A stretch of DNA of 64,000 nt from Natrialba aegyptia DSM 13077 (GTDB taxonomy: Archaea > Halobacteriota > Halobacteria > Halobacteriales > Natrialbaceae), in contig NZ_AOIP01000015.1 of NCBI RefSeq assembly GCF_000337535.1, positions 337,112-401,111 on the forward strand. Direction: 5' to 3'. The notes beneath the pieces are model-generated. The model saw nothing but the letters and a program-made list of their open reading frames with translations, searched no databases and was not told where the DNA came from. The first letter of the stretch is position 1, and each line of letters opens with the position of its first letter. Shown here piece by piece: positions 1 to 8,837 of this stretch. The position numbers were made by a program, and so were the translations under genes.

Positions 1-448
1 TGTAGCCCGCTTCTTTCAGTTCGAGGTAGATCGACACGTCGGTGTCGGCGAGGAGTTCGAGCGCGCGGGCGAGCGAAATGAGCGGTTCGCCATCGATGCG
101 AGCGCCCTGGATCTCCTCCCAGGTGGTGTTTCGAATCCACCCGTGACCCGTCGAATCCCAGTCCAAAACGGGGTCGTGAAACAGCATTAGCGTGCCGTCA
201 CGAGTTCGGCGAACGTCGAGTTCGACGCCGTCGACGCCGAGCTCGATGGCGCGTTGAATCGCGGCTGCCGTGTTCGGCGGCTCCAGTCCGGATGCGCCGC
301 GGTGGCCGACGATACGCGGGCGCGTCGATGGCACTGACCCGCTCGTAATAAGCGGCGACAGCCCCCAGACGGCAAGTGCGGAGACTCCCGTCCCCACCCC
401 CGCCAGGAGTCGGCGTCGGGAGGGACGACAACGTGACCAATCAGGCAT
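1..448 (-). CDS. Glycerophosphodiester phosphodiesterase, Tat-exported (3' end beyond window)
   Basis: Hydrolyses glycerophosphodiesters to glycerol-3-phosphate and an alcohol, probably outside the membrane. About 149 codons are present. The N-terminus carries SRRRLLAGVGTGVSALAVWG, a twin-arginine-type signal. The family core follows: GHRGASGLEPPNT with the catalytic HRG, then ELGVDGVELDVRRTRDG and FHDP (second catalytic His and metal-binding acidic residues). The frame runs off the left edge at EAGY, so the C-terminal part of the TIM barrel is missing here. The ATG at 448 is preceded by a TATA-like AAACTTACTG (about 474-483, minus strand), fitting a leaderless transcript. Family assignment is firm; substrate and export route are inferred. 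Confidence 0.88.
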   Translation of the reverse strand, partial: MPDWSRCRPSRRRLLAGVGTGVSALAVWGLSPLITSGSVPSTRPRIVGHRGASGLEPPNTAAAIQRAIELGVDGVELDVRRTRDGTLMLFHDPVLDWDSTGHGWIRNTTWEEIQGARIDGEPLISLARALELLADTDVSIYLELKEAGY

Positions 449-522
449 GCGGAACACGTTGTTCTCGAAGACAGTAAGTTTTCTCAGTTGAGACGTTCGC
501 CTCGTGCGCACCGTCTTCCAAA

Positions 523-927
523 ATGACTATAGTGTCAACCCGCCAATCCGACCACGTGTCCCGCCTCGAATCCCTCCTGGAGCGGGCGGCCGACCGGCCC
601 GTCACGAGCCTCTTCGTCCTCCTCATCACCGGGCCGCTCGTCCTCGCCGGCCTCTCCTTTCGCCAGCCGATCGCGCTTCCGGACGCCCTGCTCACCGAAC
701 TCGAATGGGTGTTCTGGCTGCTCGTCTACGTGCCGGTCAGCACGACCAGGAGGCTGTTGTTCGACCCGCTCGGTCTCGAACGGCTGTTTGCGGTTCCCGT
801 TCTCGGACAGGGGCTCATCGTTCTCACGCTGGGTGGGCTCTACTACCTCGTGAGCTACCTCTTGGTCTACGCCGGTAGGACCCTGCTCGAAACGGCCGAG
901 GCCGACGCCGACGGAGACGGTCGGTAG
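523..927 (+). CDS. Small multi-pass membrane protein, unknown function
   Basis: A 134-residue protein not recognised as a named family. Residues 1-26 form a charged N-terminal segment. Hydrophobic stretches follow near 28-47 (SLFVLLITGPLVLAGLSF), 63-76 (WVFWLLVYVPVS) and 95-118 (GQGLIVLTLGGLYYLVSYLL), and the tail is acidic (EADADGDGR). Composition and codon use match the neighbours. It diverges from the phosphodiesterase gene and converges on purNH with a gap of only 13 nt. Ends in TAG, which shows that TAG serves as a normal stop in this genome. Confidence 0.7.
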   Translation: MTIVSTRQSDHVSRLESLLERAADRPVTSLFVLLITGPLVLAGLSFRQPIALPDALLTELEWVFWLLVYVPVSTTRRLLFDPLGLERLFAVPVLGQGLIVLTLGGLYYLVSYLLVYAGRTLLETAEADADGDGR

Positions 928-940
928 TCCTGTCCTGTCG

Positions 941-2584
941 TTAGTCGTGGCGAAAACTACGGGAGCCCGTAAACGCCATGGCCATCCCGTGCTCGTCCGC
1001 GGCTTCGATCACGTCGTCGTCGTTGACGGACCCGCCGGGTTGGACGACGGCCTCGATACCCGCCTCGGCGGCCTCCTCGATGCCGTCCGGGAACGGGAAG
1101 AACGCGTCCGAGGCCATCACGGCCCCCTCGGCGTCCTTGCCCTCGGCGTGTTCGTCCGCCTTCATCGCCGCGAGTCGAACCGCGTCGACGCGGGAAACCT
1201 GGCCCATCCCGACGCCGACGGTCTCGGTCCCGTCCGCGAAGAGGATCCCGTTGGATTTGACGTGCTTGAGCGTCTGCCAGGCGAAAACCATCGACTCGAG
1301 TTCGGCGTCGGTCGGCTCACGCTCGGTGACGATTTCGAGGTCGTCGGTAGAAATCGACTGCAGATCGCGTTCCTGGACGAGTCGGCCGCCGACGAGTGGT
1401 TTTTCGGTAAAGCGTTCGGTTCGATCGCCCAACTCGCCGATATCGAGCACGCGTAGGTTGTCCTTCTCGAAGAGGACCTCGAGCGCGTCGTCGGTGTAGC
1501 CGGGTGCGACGACGACCTCCTTGAACGAGTCGATGATCTGCTCGGCGGTGTCGACGTCGCACTCGCGGTTCAGGGCAACGATGCCGCCGAAGGCGCTCAT
1601 GGGATCCGTCGAGAGCGCCTTCTCGTACGCCTCGGCGAGCGAGCCAGCGGTTGCACAGCCGGCCGGGTTCGTGTGCTTGATGACCGCGGCCGCGGGCTCG
1701 TCGAACTCCTTGATGAGGTTGAGCGCGCCATCGGCGTCGTTGTAATTGTTGTACGACAGGGCCTTTGCACCCTCGTTTAGCTGTTCGGCGTGGACGACGC
1801 TCGCCTCGTCGCAGGTGGCGTCCGCGTACACGGCGGCGTCCTGGTGTGGATTCTCCCCGTACCGGAGCGTCTCGACGCGGTCGTTCGAGACGAATCGGCG
1901 GGCGGGTAGGCCGCTGTGATCATCGGCGTCGCCATCGGTACCCGCCACGTCGGCGTCGACGGATACCGTCCCGGCGTCGCGGTCGACGGTCACGACGCCC
2001 TCGGCGACCCACTTCACCGCACGCGAGTACGCGCGGAACTCGCCCTCGTAGAGGACGCGCTCTTTCAGGCTCTCGGCGTCGTCGCCCTCGTAGATCGTCA
2101 CCGGCTCCTGCGTGACGATCGGTCCGCCGTCGACCTCGCTCTCGACCACGTCGCCCTCCTCGTCGGTCGCGTCCGTGACGACGTGGACCGTACAACCCGT
2201 GACCGAGACGCCGGCCTCGAGCGCATCTCCCCAGGCGTCCGTACCGGGGAACGACGGCAGCAGCGAGGGATGGACGTTCAGTGTCATCGGTGCTGCATCG
2301 AGGAACGTGTCCGAAAGGATGCGCATGTAGCCGTCCAGACAGACCAGGTCGAACTCGTAGTCCGCGAGCGCTTCGAGCACTGCCTCCTCGTGCTCCCGGC
2401 GGGTCATATCGTCCGCGAGCGGGACGACTTCGGTCGGAATCCCGCGCTCGGCGGCGGCTTCGAGCACCGGCGCGTCCTCGGCGGTCGTAAGGACGACCCC
2501 GAGTTCAGCGCCGCCCGGTCGTCGGTCGGCGATGTTCAACAGGTTACGCCCTCGGTTGCCGGCCATCCCGGCGATTCGCGTCAT
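941..2584 (-). CDS. purH: PurN-PurH fusion: GAR formyltransferase + AICAR formyltransferase
   Basis: Bifunctional cytosolic enzyme of de novo purine synthesis (547 aa). Residues 1 to about 200 are a PurN domain: NVHPSLLPSFPG carries the catalytic Asn103 and His105, and Asp152 in VDGGPIV completes the triad. After an acidic linker, about 230-547 is the AICAR transformylase half of PurH: RYGENPHQ, IKHTNPAG (catalytic Lys303-His304), SDAFFPFPDG and FTGSRSFRHD. The N-terminal IMP cyclohydrolase domain of bacterial PurH is absent and PurN occupies its place. Cyclisation to IMP must therefore come from another gene, in archaea usually PurO. The start at 2584 follows a box at 2608-2615 (ACTTTGG on the minus strand) 28 nt upstream. 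Divergent from purB. Confidence 0.93.
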   Translation of the reverse strand: MTRIAGMAGNRGRNLLNIADRRPGGAELGVVLTTAEDAPVLEAAAERGIPTEVVPLADDMTRREHEEAVLEALADYEFDLVCLDGYMRILSDTFLDAAPMTLNVHPSLLPSFPGTDAWGDALEAGVSVTGCTVHVVTDATDEEGDVVESEVDGGPIVTQEPVTIYEGDDAESLKERVLYEGEFRAYSRAVKWVAEGVVTVDRDAGTVSVDADVAGTDGDADDHSGLPARRFVSNDRVETLRYGENPHQDAAVYADATCDEASVVHAEQLNEGAKALSYNNYNDADGALNLIKEFDEPAAAVIKHTNPAGCATAGSLAEAYEKALSTDPMSAFGGIVALNRECDVDTAEQIIDSFKEVVVAPGYTDDALEVLFEKDNLRVLDIGELGDRTERFTEKPLVGGRLVQERDLQSISTDDLEIVTEREPTDAELESMVFAWQTLKHVKSNGILFADGTETVGVGMGQVSRVDAVRLAAMKADEHAEGKDAEGAVMASDAFFPFPDGIEEAAEAGIEAVVQPGGSVNDDDVIEAADEHGMAMAFTGSRSFRHD

Positions 2585-2760
2585 GGGTGTAAGCCCGCCC
2601 GCGAGAGCCAAAGTGGTTGCGGTCTCTCCCCGGAAGATATTCATATTCGTGTATTGATACCGCCGTAATCTCGCCTGAAATAGAAGAGGTATGCACACCT
2701 GTGGACGAACCCGACGATCGTTTCGATACGCTTTTGGACAGGGATAGAAACGCTCACACG

Positions 2761-4173
2761 ATGAGCGACACCGACGCACTGTATGCGGTCTCGCCGCTCG
2801 ACGGGCGCTACGGCAACCGAACGGAGCGGCTCTCGCCGTACGCCAGCGAGGCCGCCCTCATGCGCGCTCGCGTCCGCGTCGAAGTCGAGTATCTGGTTAC
2901 GCTCGCCGAACTCGAGGCGACGCCGCTCGAACTCGGCCTCGACGAGCGCGAGGAGCTCCGGGGGCTGTACAAACACTTCGCCGAGGAGGACGCCCGCCTG
3001 ATCAAGAAACTCGAGACCGAGGGACACGACGAGTTCGAGGCGACGAATCACGACGTGAAAGCCGTCGAGTACTTCATCCGCTACCGGCTGGGCGACGACA
3101 GCGACGCGTCGGCGTGGATCCACTTCGGGTTGACGAGCGAGGACGTGAACAACCTCGCCCACCGGCTGCTCGTCCGCGATGCCGTCGACGAAGTCCTGCT
3201 GCCGGCGCTGTACGACGTGCAGGACACGCTCGCCGACATGGCTCGTGAGCACCGCGACGTACCGATGCTCGCACGCACGCACGGCCAGCCCGCGACCCCG
3301 ACGACCTTCGGCAAGGAATTGGCCGTCTACGCGGCCCGCCTCGGTCGCGCGACGGGACAGATCCGCACGGCGACCGACGGGTTGCGCGGGAAACTCGCCG
3401 GTGCGTCGGGCACCTACGCGGCCCACGTCGCCGCCTACCCCGATGTCGACTGGCAGGCCGTCGCCGCCGAGTTCATCGAGCGACTCGGCCTCGACGTTGC
3501 CCGGCTGACAACGCAGGTCAATCCCTGCGACGACCTCGCGACGCTATTTGACGCGATCAAGCGTGCGAACACCGTGCTCCTCGATCTCGATCTGGACGTG
3601 TGGCTGTACGTCTCCGACCGCTATCTCGGGCAGGAGACCGTCGCGGGTGAAACCGGCTCCTCGACGATGCCCCACAAAGTCAATCCGATCGACTTCGAGA
3701 ACAGCGAGGGGAACCTCTCGAAGGCGAATTCTGACCTCTCGTTCCTCGGCGACTACATCACGACCTCGCGGCTCCAGCGAGACCTCTCGGACTCGACCGT
3801 CAAGCGAAACATCGGGGCTGCGTTCGCTCACTGCCTGATCGGCTACTCGAAAACGGCCGCCGGCCTCTCGAAAATCGTCCCGAACGAGCAGGTCATGCGC
3901 GAGGACCTCGAATCGACGCCCGAAATCATCGGTGAAGCCGTCCAGACGATCCTCCGCCGCGAGGGCCGAGCGGATGCCTACGAGCAGGTCAAAGCCCTGA
4001 CCCGCGGAAAAACCGTCACGCTCGAGGACTTCCAGGACCTGTTCGACGACCTCGACGTCGACGCGGACGTGCGCGCTGAACTCGGGGCACTGACGCCGAC
4101 CGGATACACCGGTATCGCGAGCGACCTGATCGACGACATCGATGCTGACGTGGAGTCACCGCCACCAAACTAA
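2761..4173 (+). CDS. purB: Adenylosuccinate lyase
   Basis: Cleaves SAICAR to AICAR and adenylosuccinate to AMP, supplying the substrate of the AICAR transformylase encoded divergently next door. 470 aa, the normal length of the fumarase/aspartase superfamily enzyme. Visible motifs: VSPLDGRYG at the N-terminus, TSEDVNN, ARTHGQPATPT with the active-site His, and the mobile-loop signature GETGSSTMPHKVNP near residue 300, which holds the catalytic Ser. Longer upstream frames exist, but the ATG at 2761 lies 27 nt after the TATA-like CTTTTGG (2731-2737). The 176-bp gap from purNH therefore holds two back-to-back promoters. Confidence 0.96.
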   Translation: MSDTDALYAVSPLDGRYGNRTERLSPYASEAALMRARVRVEVEYLVTLAELEATPLELGLDEREELRGLYKHFAEEDARLIKKLETEGHDEFEATNHDVKAVEYFIRYRLGDDSDASAWIHFGLTSEDVNNLAHRLLVRDAVDEVLLPALYDVQDTLADMAREHRDVPMLARTHGQPATPTTFGKELAVYAARLGRATGQIRTATDGLRGKLAGASGTYAAHVAAYPDVDWQAVAAEFIERLGLDVARLTTQVNPCDDLATLFDAIKRANTVLLDLDLDVWLYVSDRYLGQETVAGETGSSTMPHKVNPIDFENSEGNLSKANSDLSFLGDYITTSRLQRDLSDSTVKRNIGAAFAHCLIGYSKTAAGLSKIVPNEQVMREDLESTPEIIGEAVQTILRREGRADAYEQVKALTRGKTVTLEDFQDLFDDLDVDADVRAELGALTPTGYTGIASDLIDDIDADVESPPPN

Positions 4174-4352
4174 CCGTTTCGGTGTACCGTTTACGGGTTT
4201 CCTGTTGACTGAAAATCAACGGGAGACCGACTAGCGAGGACAGCGTCGCAGGTGACGAACGAGTTCCGTTTCACGACCGTTCATCACCTACCATCGGTAA
4301 TGAACGGTTCGAACGAAAGATCGACTTTTTAGGACGGTCCGAGTGAGCCAAC

Positions 4353-5549
4353 GTGAATACGATGAGTGCCACCCGGATCGTCGGTCTCGCCCTCCTGACG
4401 GTCGTCGGACTCGCGATCGCGCCGGTCGCAGGGAGCGCCCTCACAATGCCGGCCGCCCACCAGTCGGCTGCCGGCGCGAACGAACCGAGTGGGGGGCTAC
4501 AGACACAGACACAGACACAGGCACAGGCACAGGTACAGGGACAATCACACGGACAGATACAGCCACAAACGCAAGCACAGACTGCGAATACAACCACAAA
4601 CACGACCGTCGCAACCTTCCTCCAGACCACGAGCGCAGACGCCCAATCGAGCGTCGACGCCGGCCTCTTCGACGCCACGTACCACGCCGCAGACACCGAG
4701 CGTCGCGCCGCACTCGTCACAGATCGCGCCGACGAGTTCGAACAGCGCCTCGCCGAACTCGAGGCCGAACGCGAGGATCTCCGTGAACAGGAGGACTCGC
4801 TCTCATCGGCCGCATACGAGGCCCGCCTGACAAGACTCACGGTCACCATCGCGTCGCTGAACCGCTCGATCGAACGGACGAAGTCACAGGGCGTCGCCGC
4901 CGGTCTTAACAGTGAGCGCTTCGAAACGCTCCAGCAAAACGCGAGCGATCTCGCTGGGCCAGACATCGCAGCGATGGCACAGAAGGTAGTCGGCGTCGAC
5001 CGGCATCCGGGCGGCGGCATCGGCGTCGCCAACGGCCCACCCGCAGACCGCGGCCCGCCGAACTCGTCGGCGTCGGCAGGAGCCGCGGAGCCGCCCGGAC
5101 GGCAGCCGTCGGCGGCTGTCCCGGGTAACAGCCCGGAGAACAACGGACGGGAAGCCGGTCAGGATCGCGGCCAGGAACGCGGCCAAAATCAGAGCCAAAC
5201 CCGTGGCCAAAATCCGACTCTGACTCCGACCCCCGCACAGAACGCAGGCTCCGAGTCACCCACTGACGAGACGGGAACCGACGACGGACCCGGGCAGGGG
5301 AACCAGTCCGATCGGGGCACGGCTCAAGAACAGAGCTCGGGGAATTCGGGTGAGAACTCCGACCCACCGGGAAACGGCTCGCCGGCACAGACCGGCCCGC
5401 CGACCGACGCAACGGAACCATCGACGCCGGAGACAGACGCAGACTCAGCTAGCGGCCCGACCACCGACGACACGAGTTCATCGAACGCCGATACTGACGC
5501 CGATAGCGACACGGACATACCAACCGCCGAGACGACGACAAACGACTGA
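4353..5549 (+). CDS. Secreted or membrane-anchored Gln/Asn-rich protein with coiled coil
   Basis: About 398 aa. An N-terminal hydrophobic signal (IVGLALLTVVGLAIAPVAGS) precedes a Gln/Thr/Ala repeat (QTQTQTQAQAQVQGQ) encoded by a 6-bp tandem tract. Residues about 90-215 form a folded, mostly helical region with a coiled coil (EQRLAELEAEREDLREQEDS). From there to the end it is low-complexity Gly/Asn/Gln/Thr/Asp, like an exposed linker or stalk. No catalytic motif is seen. The TATA-like CTTTTTA (4325-4331) favours the GTG at 4353 or the ATG at 4362 as start. The two-HTH regulator follows in the same direction 173 nt downstream and may be functionally linked. I would not assign a role beyond a cell-surface protein. 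Confidence 0.72.
   Translation: MNTMSATRIVGLALLTVVGLAIAPVAGSALTMPAAHQSAAGANEPSGGLQTQTQTQAQAQVQGQSHGQIQPQTQAQTANTTTNTTVATFLQTTSADAQSSVDAGLFDATYHAADTERRAALVTDRADEFEQRLAELEAEREDLREQEDSLSSAAYEARLTRLTVTIASLNRSIERTKSQGVAAGLNSERFETLQQNASDLAGPDIAAMAQKVVGVDRHPGGGIGVANGPPADRGPPNSSASAGAAEPPGRQPSAAVPGNSPENNGREAGQDRGQERGQNQSQTRGQNPTLTPTPAQNAGSESPTDETGTDDGPGQGNQSDRGTAQEQSSGNSGENSDPPGNGSPAQTGPPTDATEPSTPETDADSASGPTTDDTSSSNADTDADSDTDIPTAETTTND
4499..4583 (+). repeat. 6-bp imperfect tandem tract inside the secreted-protein gene
   Basis: Repeats of ACAGAC drifting to ACAGGC, ACAGGT and ACAAAC, each unit giving two codons (Gln-Thr or Gln-Ala). Because the unit is a multiple of three, gain or loss of units would change length without shifting the frame. 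Confidence 0.85.
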
Positions 5550-5722
5550 TACTGCCGAATAGCACGCCAGACGCCGCGAGCGAGTGAGATGTAATCGCTG
5601 TCGGTAGTCGGCATCGGATACGATCGAGCATTGACAGACCGGCGTCTGACCGGATGACCGCACGCGTTCAGGGCTCCCCCGAGCAGACACGCTTTTCAGC
5701 GGCGACGCCATACGGCCCCACG

Positions 5723-6379
5723 ATGGATTCCGCCGCCTTGTTGGATCTGCTGGGAAACGAGAACCGGAGGCGGATTCTCCGCCTTCTCGCTCGCAAACCC
5801 TGCTACGTAACCGAAATCTCCGACTATCTCGGCGTGAGCCCCAAGGCGGTCATCGAACACCTCCGAAAACTCGAGTCGGCCGGACTGGTCGAAAGCCGTG
5901 TCGACGACCAACGTCGCAAGTACTTCCACATCGCTCGCAACGTTCGCCTCGAAGTCACCGTCTCTCCCTACGGCTTCGCGAGCAAGAGCGCCTATCCGAC
6001 CAACAACGGCTTCGATATCACCACCTGCCGGCATCTCTCGCTCGACATCGCCTGTGATGAACTCGACGAACTCGGTGACCTCCTGCAGGCCCTCGAAGAA
6101 CTCGAACAGCTCGAAAACGAACTCTCGCTCGCCCAGCGATGGGTCCAGAGCCAACTCTACGACGTCCTCGATCAGATCTCCGAAAGCGTCGGCGACGGCC
6201 CGGAAAGCCGTATTTACGCCGATCTCCTGGCGACCATCCGGTCGGAACCGAAATCCGTCGGCGAACTGCGTTCAGAACTGGATGTTCCCCGCGAGATCAT
6301 CGCCGAACTGCTGGAATCGATGGCCGATGACGGACTCGTTCGCCGAACCAAACGCGGTTGGGAACTAACGACGAGCTGA
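5723..6379 (+). CDS. Two-domain helix-turn-helix transcriptional regulator (ArsR-like N-terminus)
   Basis: Cytoplasmic DNA-binding protein of 218 aa. Residues 1-75 form an ArsR/winged-helix domain (LLGNENRRRILRLLARKPCY, then EISDYLGVSPKAVIEHLRKL and a YFHI wing). A central part (about 80-150) has a helical acidic segment that may dimerise. Residues about 155-218 form a second winged helix (SVGELRSELDVPREIIAELL, LVRRTKRGWEL). No cysteine-based metal site is evident. The start is set by CTTTTCAG at 5692-5699, 27 nt before the ATG; an upstream in-frame start at 5654 lies before this box. It follows the secreted Gln-rich protein and may control it or surface functions. Confidence 0.82.
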   Translation: MDSAALLDLLGNENRRRILRLLARKPCYVTEISDYLGVSPKAVIEHLRKLESAGLVESRVDDQRRKYFHIARNVRLEVTVSPYGFASKSAYPTNNGFDITTCRHLSLDIACDELDELGDLLQALEELEQLENELSLAQRWVQSQLYDVLDQISESVGDGPESRIYADLLATIRSEPKSVGELRSELDVPREIIAELLESMADDGLVRRTKRGWELTTS

Positions 6380-6488
6380 AAGTCAGTCCGTACGGGCGTC
6401 GTTTCTGTCTCGGAGAACCGAACGCTACGGGCACGGAACGGGCTCGGAAAGAGGATCTGTTACGGCCCAACGACCGGTTGAACGGCCG

Positions 6489-7127
6489 CTATGTCACATC
6501 TCGCGAGAGGCCGTCCCGGAGGTCCCGACCGAAATAGTAGCCGGCGACCGACGCGACCAGCCCCATTGCGACGCCGATCGCGATGAGCGTCCGGCCGGCC
6601 CCGAGCGCCACGTAGACTGGGTCCAACGACGTTATCGCGCCGGCCGAGGCCCCCGCGGCGGTCAGCTCCAGATACCGCCGCTTCGACGTGATGAGTCCGA
6701 CCAGAAAGGCCGTCGCGAAGATACCGATCATCTGGCCGGCGATCGGGATCACCGCGTCGCCGGCGAACAGGCCGGCCCCGAGCGTCACTACCAGCGCGAG
6801 AAACGCCTTCGGCGAGAAGTACTTGCGAGGCGACAGTCGATCCGTGAGTCCGGCGAGGCGAGAGCCGTCCGATCGGCCGGCTGCCGGCTCGGCCGACGTG
6901 GCCGGCTGGGCGAACTCGTCGTCCGACTCGGATTCGGATACGGACCCAGCAGTAGCGCCCGATTCGATCGCATCCTGCTCGCGTCCCTGTCGGTCTCCCG
7001 AACTCGTACTCGTATCCGGTCCGATGCCAGAACCGGTGTCTGAGAGCAACTGCTCCGTCTCTGAGAGGAGGTCGTCCGTCGAGGGGGACTCTCGACGCTC
7101 GGTCACCTCGTCCGAGCGGTCGTTCAT
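6489..7127 (-). CDS. Membrane protein with DUF456-like four-helix C-terminus
   Basis: 212 aa. The first roughly 100 residues are disordered, acidic and Ser/Thr-rich (ETEQLLSDTGSGIGPDTST). The C-terminal 115 residues hold about four hydrophobic segments (AFLALVVTLGAGLFAGDAV, MIGIFATAFLVGLITS, a Gly/Ala-rich helix, LIAIGVAMGLVASVAGYYF). This resembles haloarchaeal DUF456-type proteins, but I hold that name loosely. A start at 7154 is also open; the ATG at 7127 is chosen because a GAAAAG box on the minus strand near 7160-7166 sits about 35 nt upstream. Function unknown. Confidence 0.65.
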   Translation of the reverse strand: MNDRSDEVTERRESPSTDDLLSETEQLLSDTGSGIGPDTSTSSGDRQGREQDAIESGATAGSVSESESDDEFAQPATSAEPAAGRSDGSRLAGLTDRLSPRKYFSPKAFLALVVTLGAGLFAGDAVIPIAGQMIGIFATAFLVGLITSKRRYLELTAAGASAGAITSLDPVYVALGAGRTLIAIGVAMGLVASVAGYYFGRDLRDGLSRDVT

Positions 7128-7263
7128 ATCCGAAGACTGGGTGGCCGGCACCATGGTCTTTTCGCCACGCTGTCAGCTATCCCGTCGAGGGAAACGAGCG
7201 GAAGCGCAGTCGCTCGTCCGATCCGGTTTCGGGGGATGACCGTCCGCTTTGGCACGAACGACG

Positions 7264-7268
7264 TTTAT
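7264..7268 (+). promoter_or_regulatory. TATA-like box for the GTG-start small membrane gene
   Basis: TTTAT centred 28 nt before the GTG at 7294. This is the spacing for a leaderless transcript and decides between three possible starts. Confidence 0.5.
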
Positions 7269-7293
7269 CATGACTCGGCTGCTAGAGTGCAGT

Positions 7294-7488
7294 GTGAACG
7301 TCGATCTGGTTGCTTTCGGGATCGTTGCGATCGCGATCGGGGTGGGAGTGCTCTCCGCAGCCCGTCACTTCTATCCCCGACTCGACCTCACCGACGATGC
7401 GCTCGCGACGGTGCGGCTACTGACGGCGCTGATCGCCGCCGTACTCTTACTGACCGGCATCGGCCTCGTCGTCGTCGGAATCGCCTGA
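7294..7488 (+). CDS. Small two-helix membrane protein, unknown
   Basis: 64 aa from a GTG start (VNVDLVAFGIVAIAIGVG), almost all of it two hydrophobic helices joined by HFYPRLDLTDDALATVR. In-frame ATGs at 7249 and 7270 exist but lie before or inside the TATA-like box, so the GTG is preferred. It sits alone between the DUF456-like gene and gatD, 80 nt before gatD on the same strand. Not recognised as a named family; the hydrophobic pattern and promoter spacing are the support. Confidence 0.6.
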   Translation: MNVDLVAFGIVAIAIGVGVLSAARHFYPRLDLTDDALATVRLLTALIAAVLLLTGIGLVVVGIA

Positions 7489-7568
7489 CTGGCTAGCCCG
7501 CCCGACTTCGTACCATAAGCCGGAATCGAAAGCGTGCCTTCAAGTCCGCCGACGCGCAACGCTTTCGC

Positions 7569-8831
7569 ATGAATCCAGGCGATCGCGTTCGCGTCGACCG
7601 CGCGGATCGCACGTACGAAGGCGTGTTGCTCCCCTCCAGCACGGACGACAACCTCGTGGTGAAACTCGACGGCGGCTACAACGTCGGCGTCGATCGGGAC
7701 GACGCCGACATCGAGGTCCTCGACGAAGACGTCTACGAGATCGACGGGAGCGATACCGAAGACGAAGACGAGAACGCCGGTGCGGACTCCGAAATCGAGT
7801 TCGACGACGACCTGCCGACCGTCTCGCTGATCTCGACTGGCGGGACCATCGCCTCGACGGTCGACTACCGTACCGGGGCGGTGACCGCCCAGTTCGACGC
7901 CGAAGACGTGTTGCGTGCCGTTCCCGACCTCGCCGGCCGCGCGAACTACCGCGGGCGCGTCGTCGCGAATATCCTCTCGGAGAACATGGAGCCGCCGATC
8001 TGGCAAGAACTCGCGCAGGCGGTGTCCGAGGAAATCGAAGCCGGCGCGGACGGCGTCGTCGTCATGCACGGCACCGACACGATGCAGTACTCTGCCTCTG
8101 CGCTCGCATTCATGCTCGAGACGCCGGTTCCTGTCGTCTTCACGGGCAGCCAGCGCTCCGCCGACCGGCCGTCCTCGGACAACGTGATGAACGCCGTCTC
8201 GGCCGTCGAAGCCGCAAAGAGCGACTGCGCGGAGGTGCTCGTCTGCATGCACGGCTCCGAATCCGACGACGCCTGCGCCCTCCACCGCGGGACCCGCGTC
8301 CGGAAAAACCACACCTCCCGCCGCGACGCCTTCGAGACGATCGGCGCGGAACCGCTCGGCACCGTCGACTACGATGCCGAAGCGGTGACGTTCCGCCGCG
8401 ACCACCAGGAACGCGGCGAGGCAGAACTCGAACTCGCCGCTGAACTCGAGGACGACGTGGAACTGCTCAAGTTCACGCCGGGGATGGACCCCGCCTTCCT
8501 CGATGTCGTCGAGGGCGCGGAGGGACTGATCATCGAGGGGACCGGCCTCGGACACGTCCACACCGATCTCATCCCGCGGATCGAGGAATTGATCGACGAC
8601 GGGACGACGGTCGTCATGACCAGTCAGTGTCTCGAGGGACGAGTCTGCGACCGGGTCTACGATACCGGCCGCGACCTCCTCGACGCCGGCGTGATCGAAG
8701 CCGGCGACACCCTCCCCGGCACGGCGAAGGTCAAACTGATGTGGGCGCTCGCGAACGAAGAATCCGCCGAAGAAGCGATGCAGACCTCGCTGGCCGGCGA
8801 ACTACAGGAGCGGTCGGTTCCCTGGGAGTGA
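7569..8831 (+). CDS. gatD: Glutamyl-tRNA(Gln) amidotransferase subunit D
   Basis: Asparaginase-like subunit of archaeal GatDE, which turns Glu-tRNA(Gln) into Gln-tRNA(Gln) by releasing ammonia from glutamine. 420 aa, typical length. Residues 1-75 are a small beta-rich domain (GDRVRVDRADRTYEG). An acidic linker leads to the asparaginase core: STGGTIAS with the nucleophile Thr near residue 90, and VVMHGTDTMQYSA near 165 with the second catalytic Thr-Asp pair. GTGLGHV and a helical C-terminus follow. GatE is not in this window. The GNAT gene starts 7 nt downstream, so the two are probably co-transcribed. Confidence 0.95.
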   Translation: MNPGDRVRVDRADRTYEGVLLPSSTDDNLVVKLDGGYNVGVDRDDADIEVLDEDVYEIDGSDTEDEDENAGADSEIEFDDDLPTVSLISTGGTIASTVDYRTGAVTAQFDAEDVLRAVPDLAGRANYRGRVVANILSENMEPPIWQELAQAVSEEIEAGADGVVVMHGTDTMQYSASALAFMLETPVPVVFTGSQRSADRPSSDNVMNAVSAVEAAKSDCAEVLVCMHGSESDDACALHRGTRVRKNHTSRRDAFETIGAEPLGTVDYDAEAVTFRRDHQERGEAELELAAELEDDVELLKFTPGMDPAFLDVVEGAEGLIIEGTGLGHVHTDLIPRIEELIDDGTTVVMTSQCLEGRVCDRVYDTGRDLLDAGVIEAGDTLPGTAKVKLMWALANEESAEEAMQTSLAGELQERSVPWE

Positions 8832-8837
8832 TCCCAA

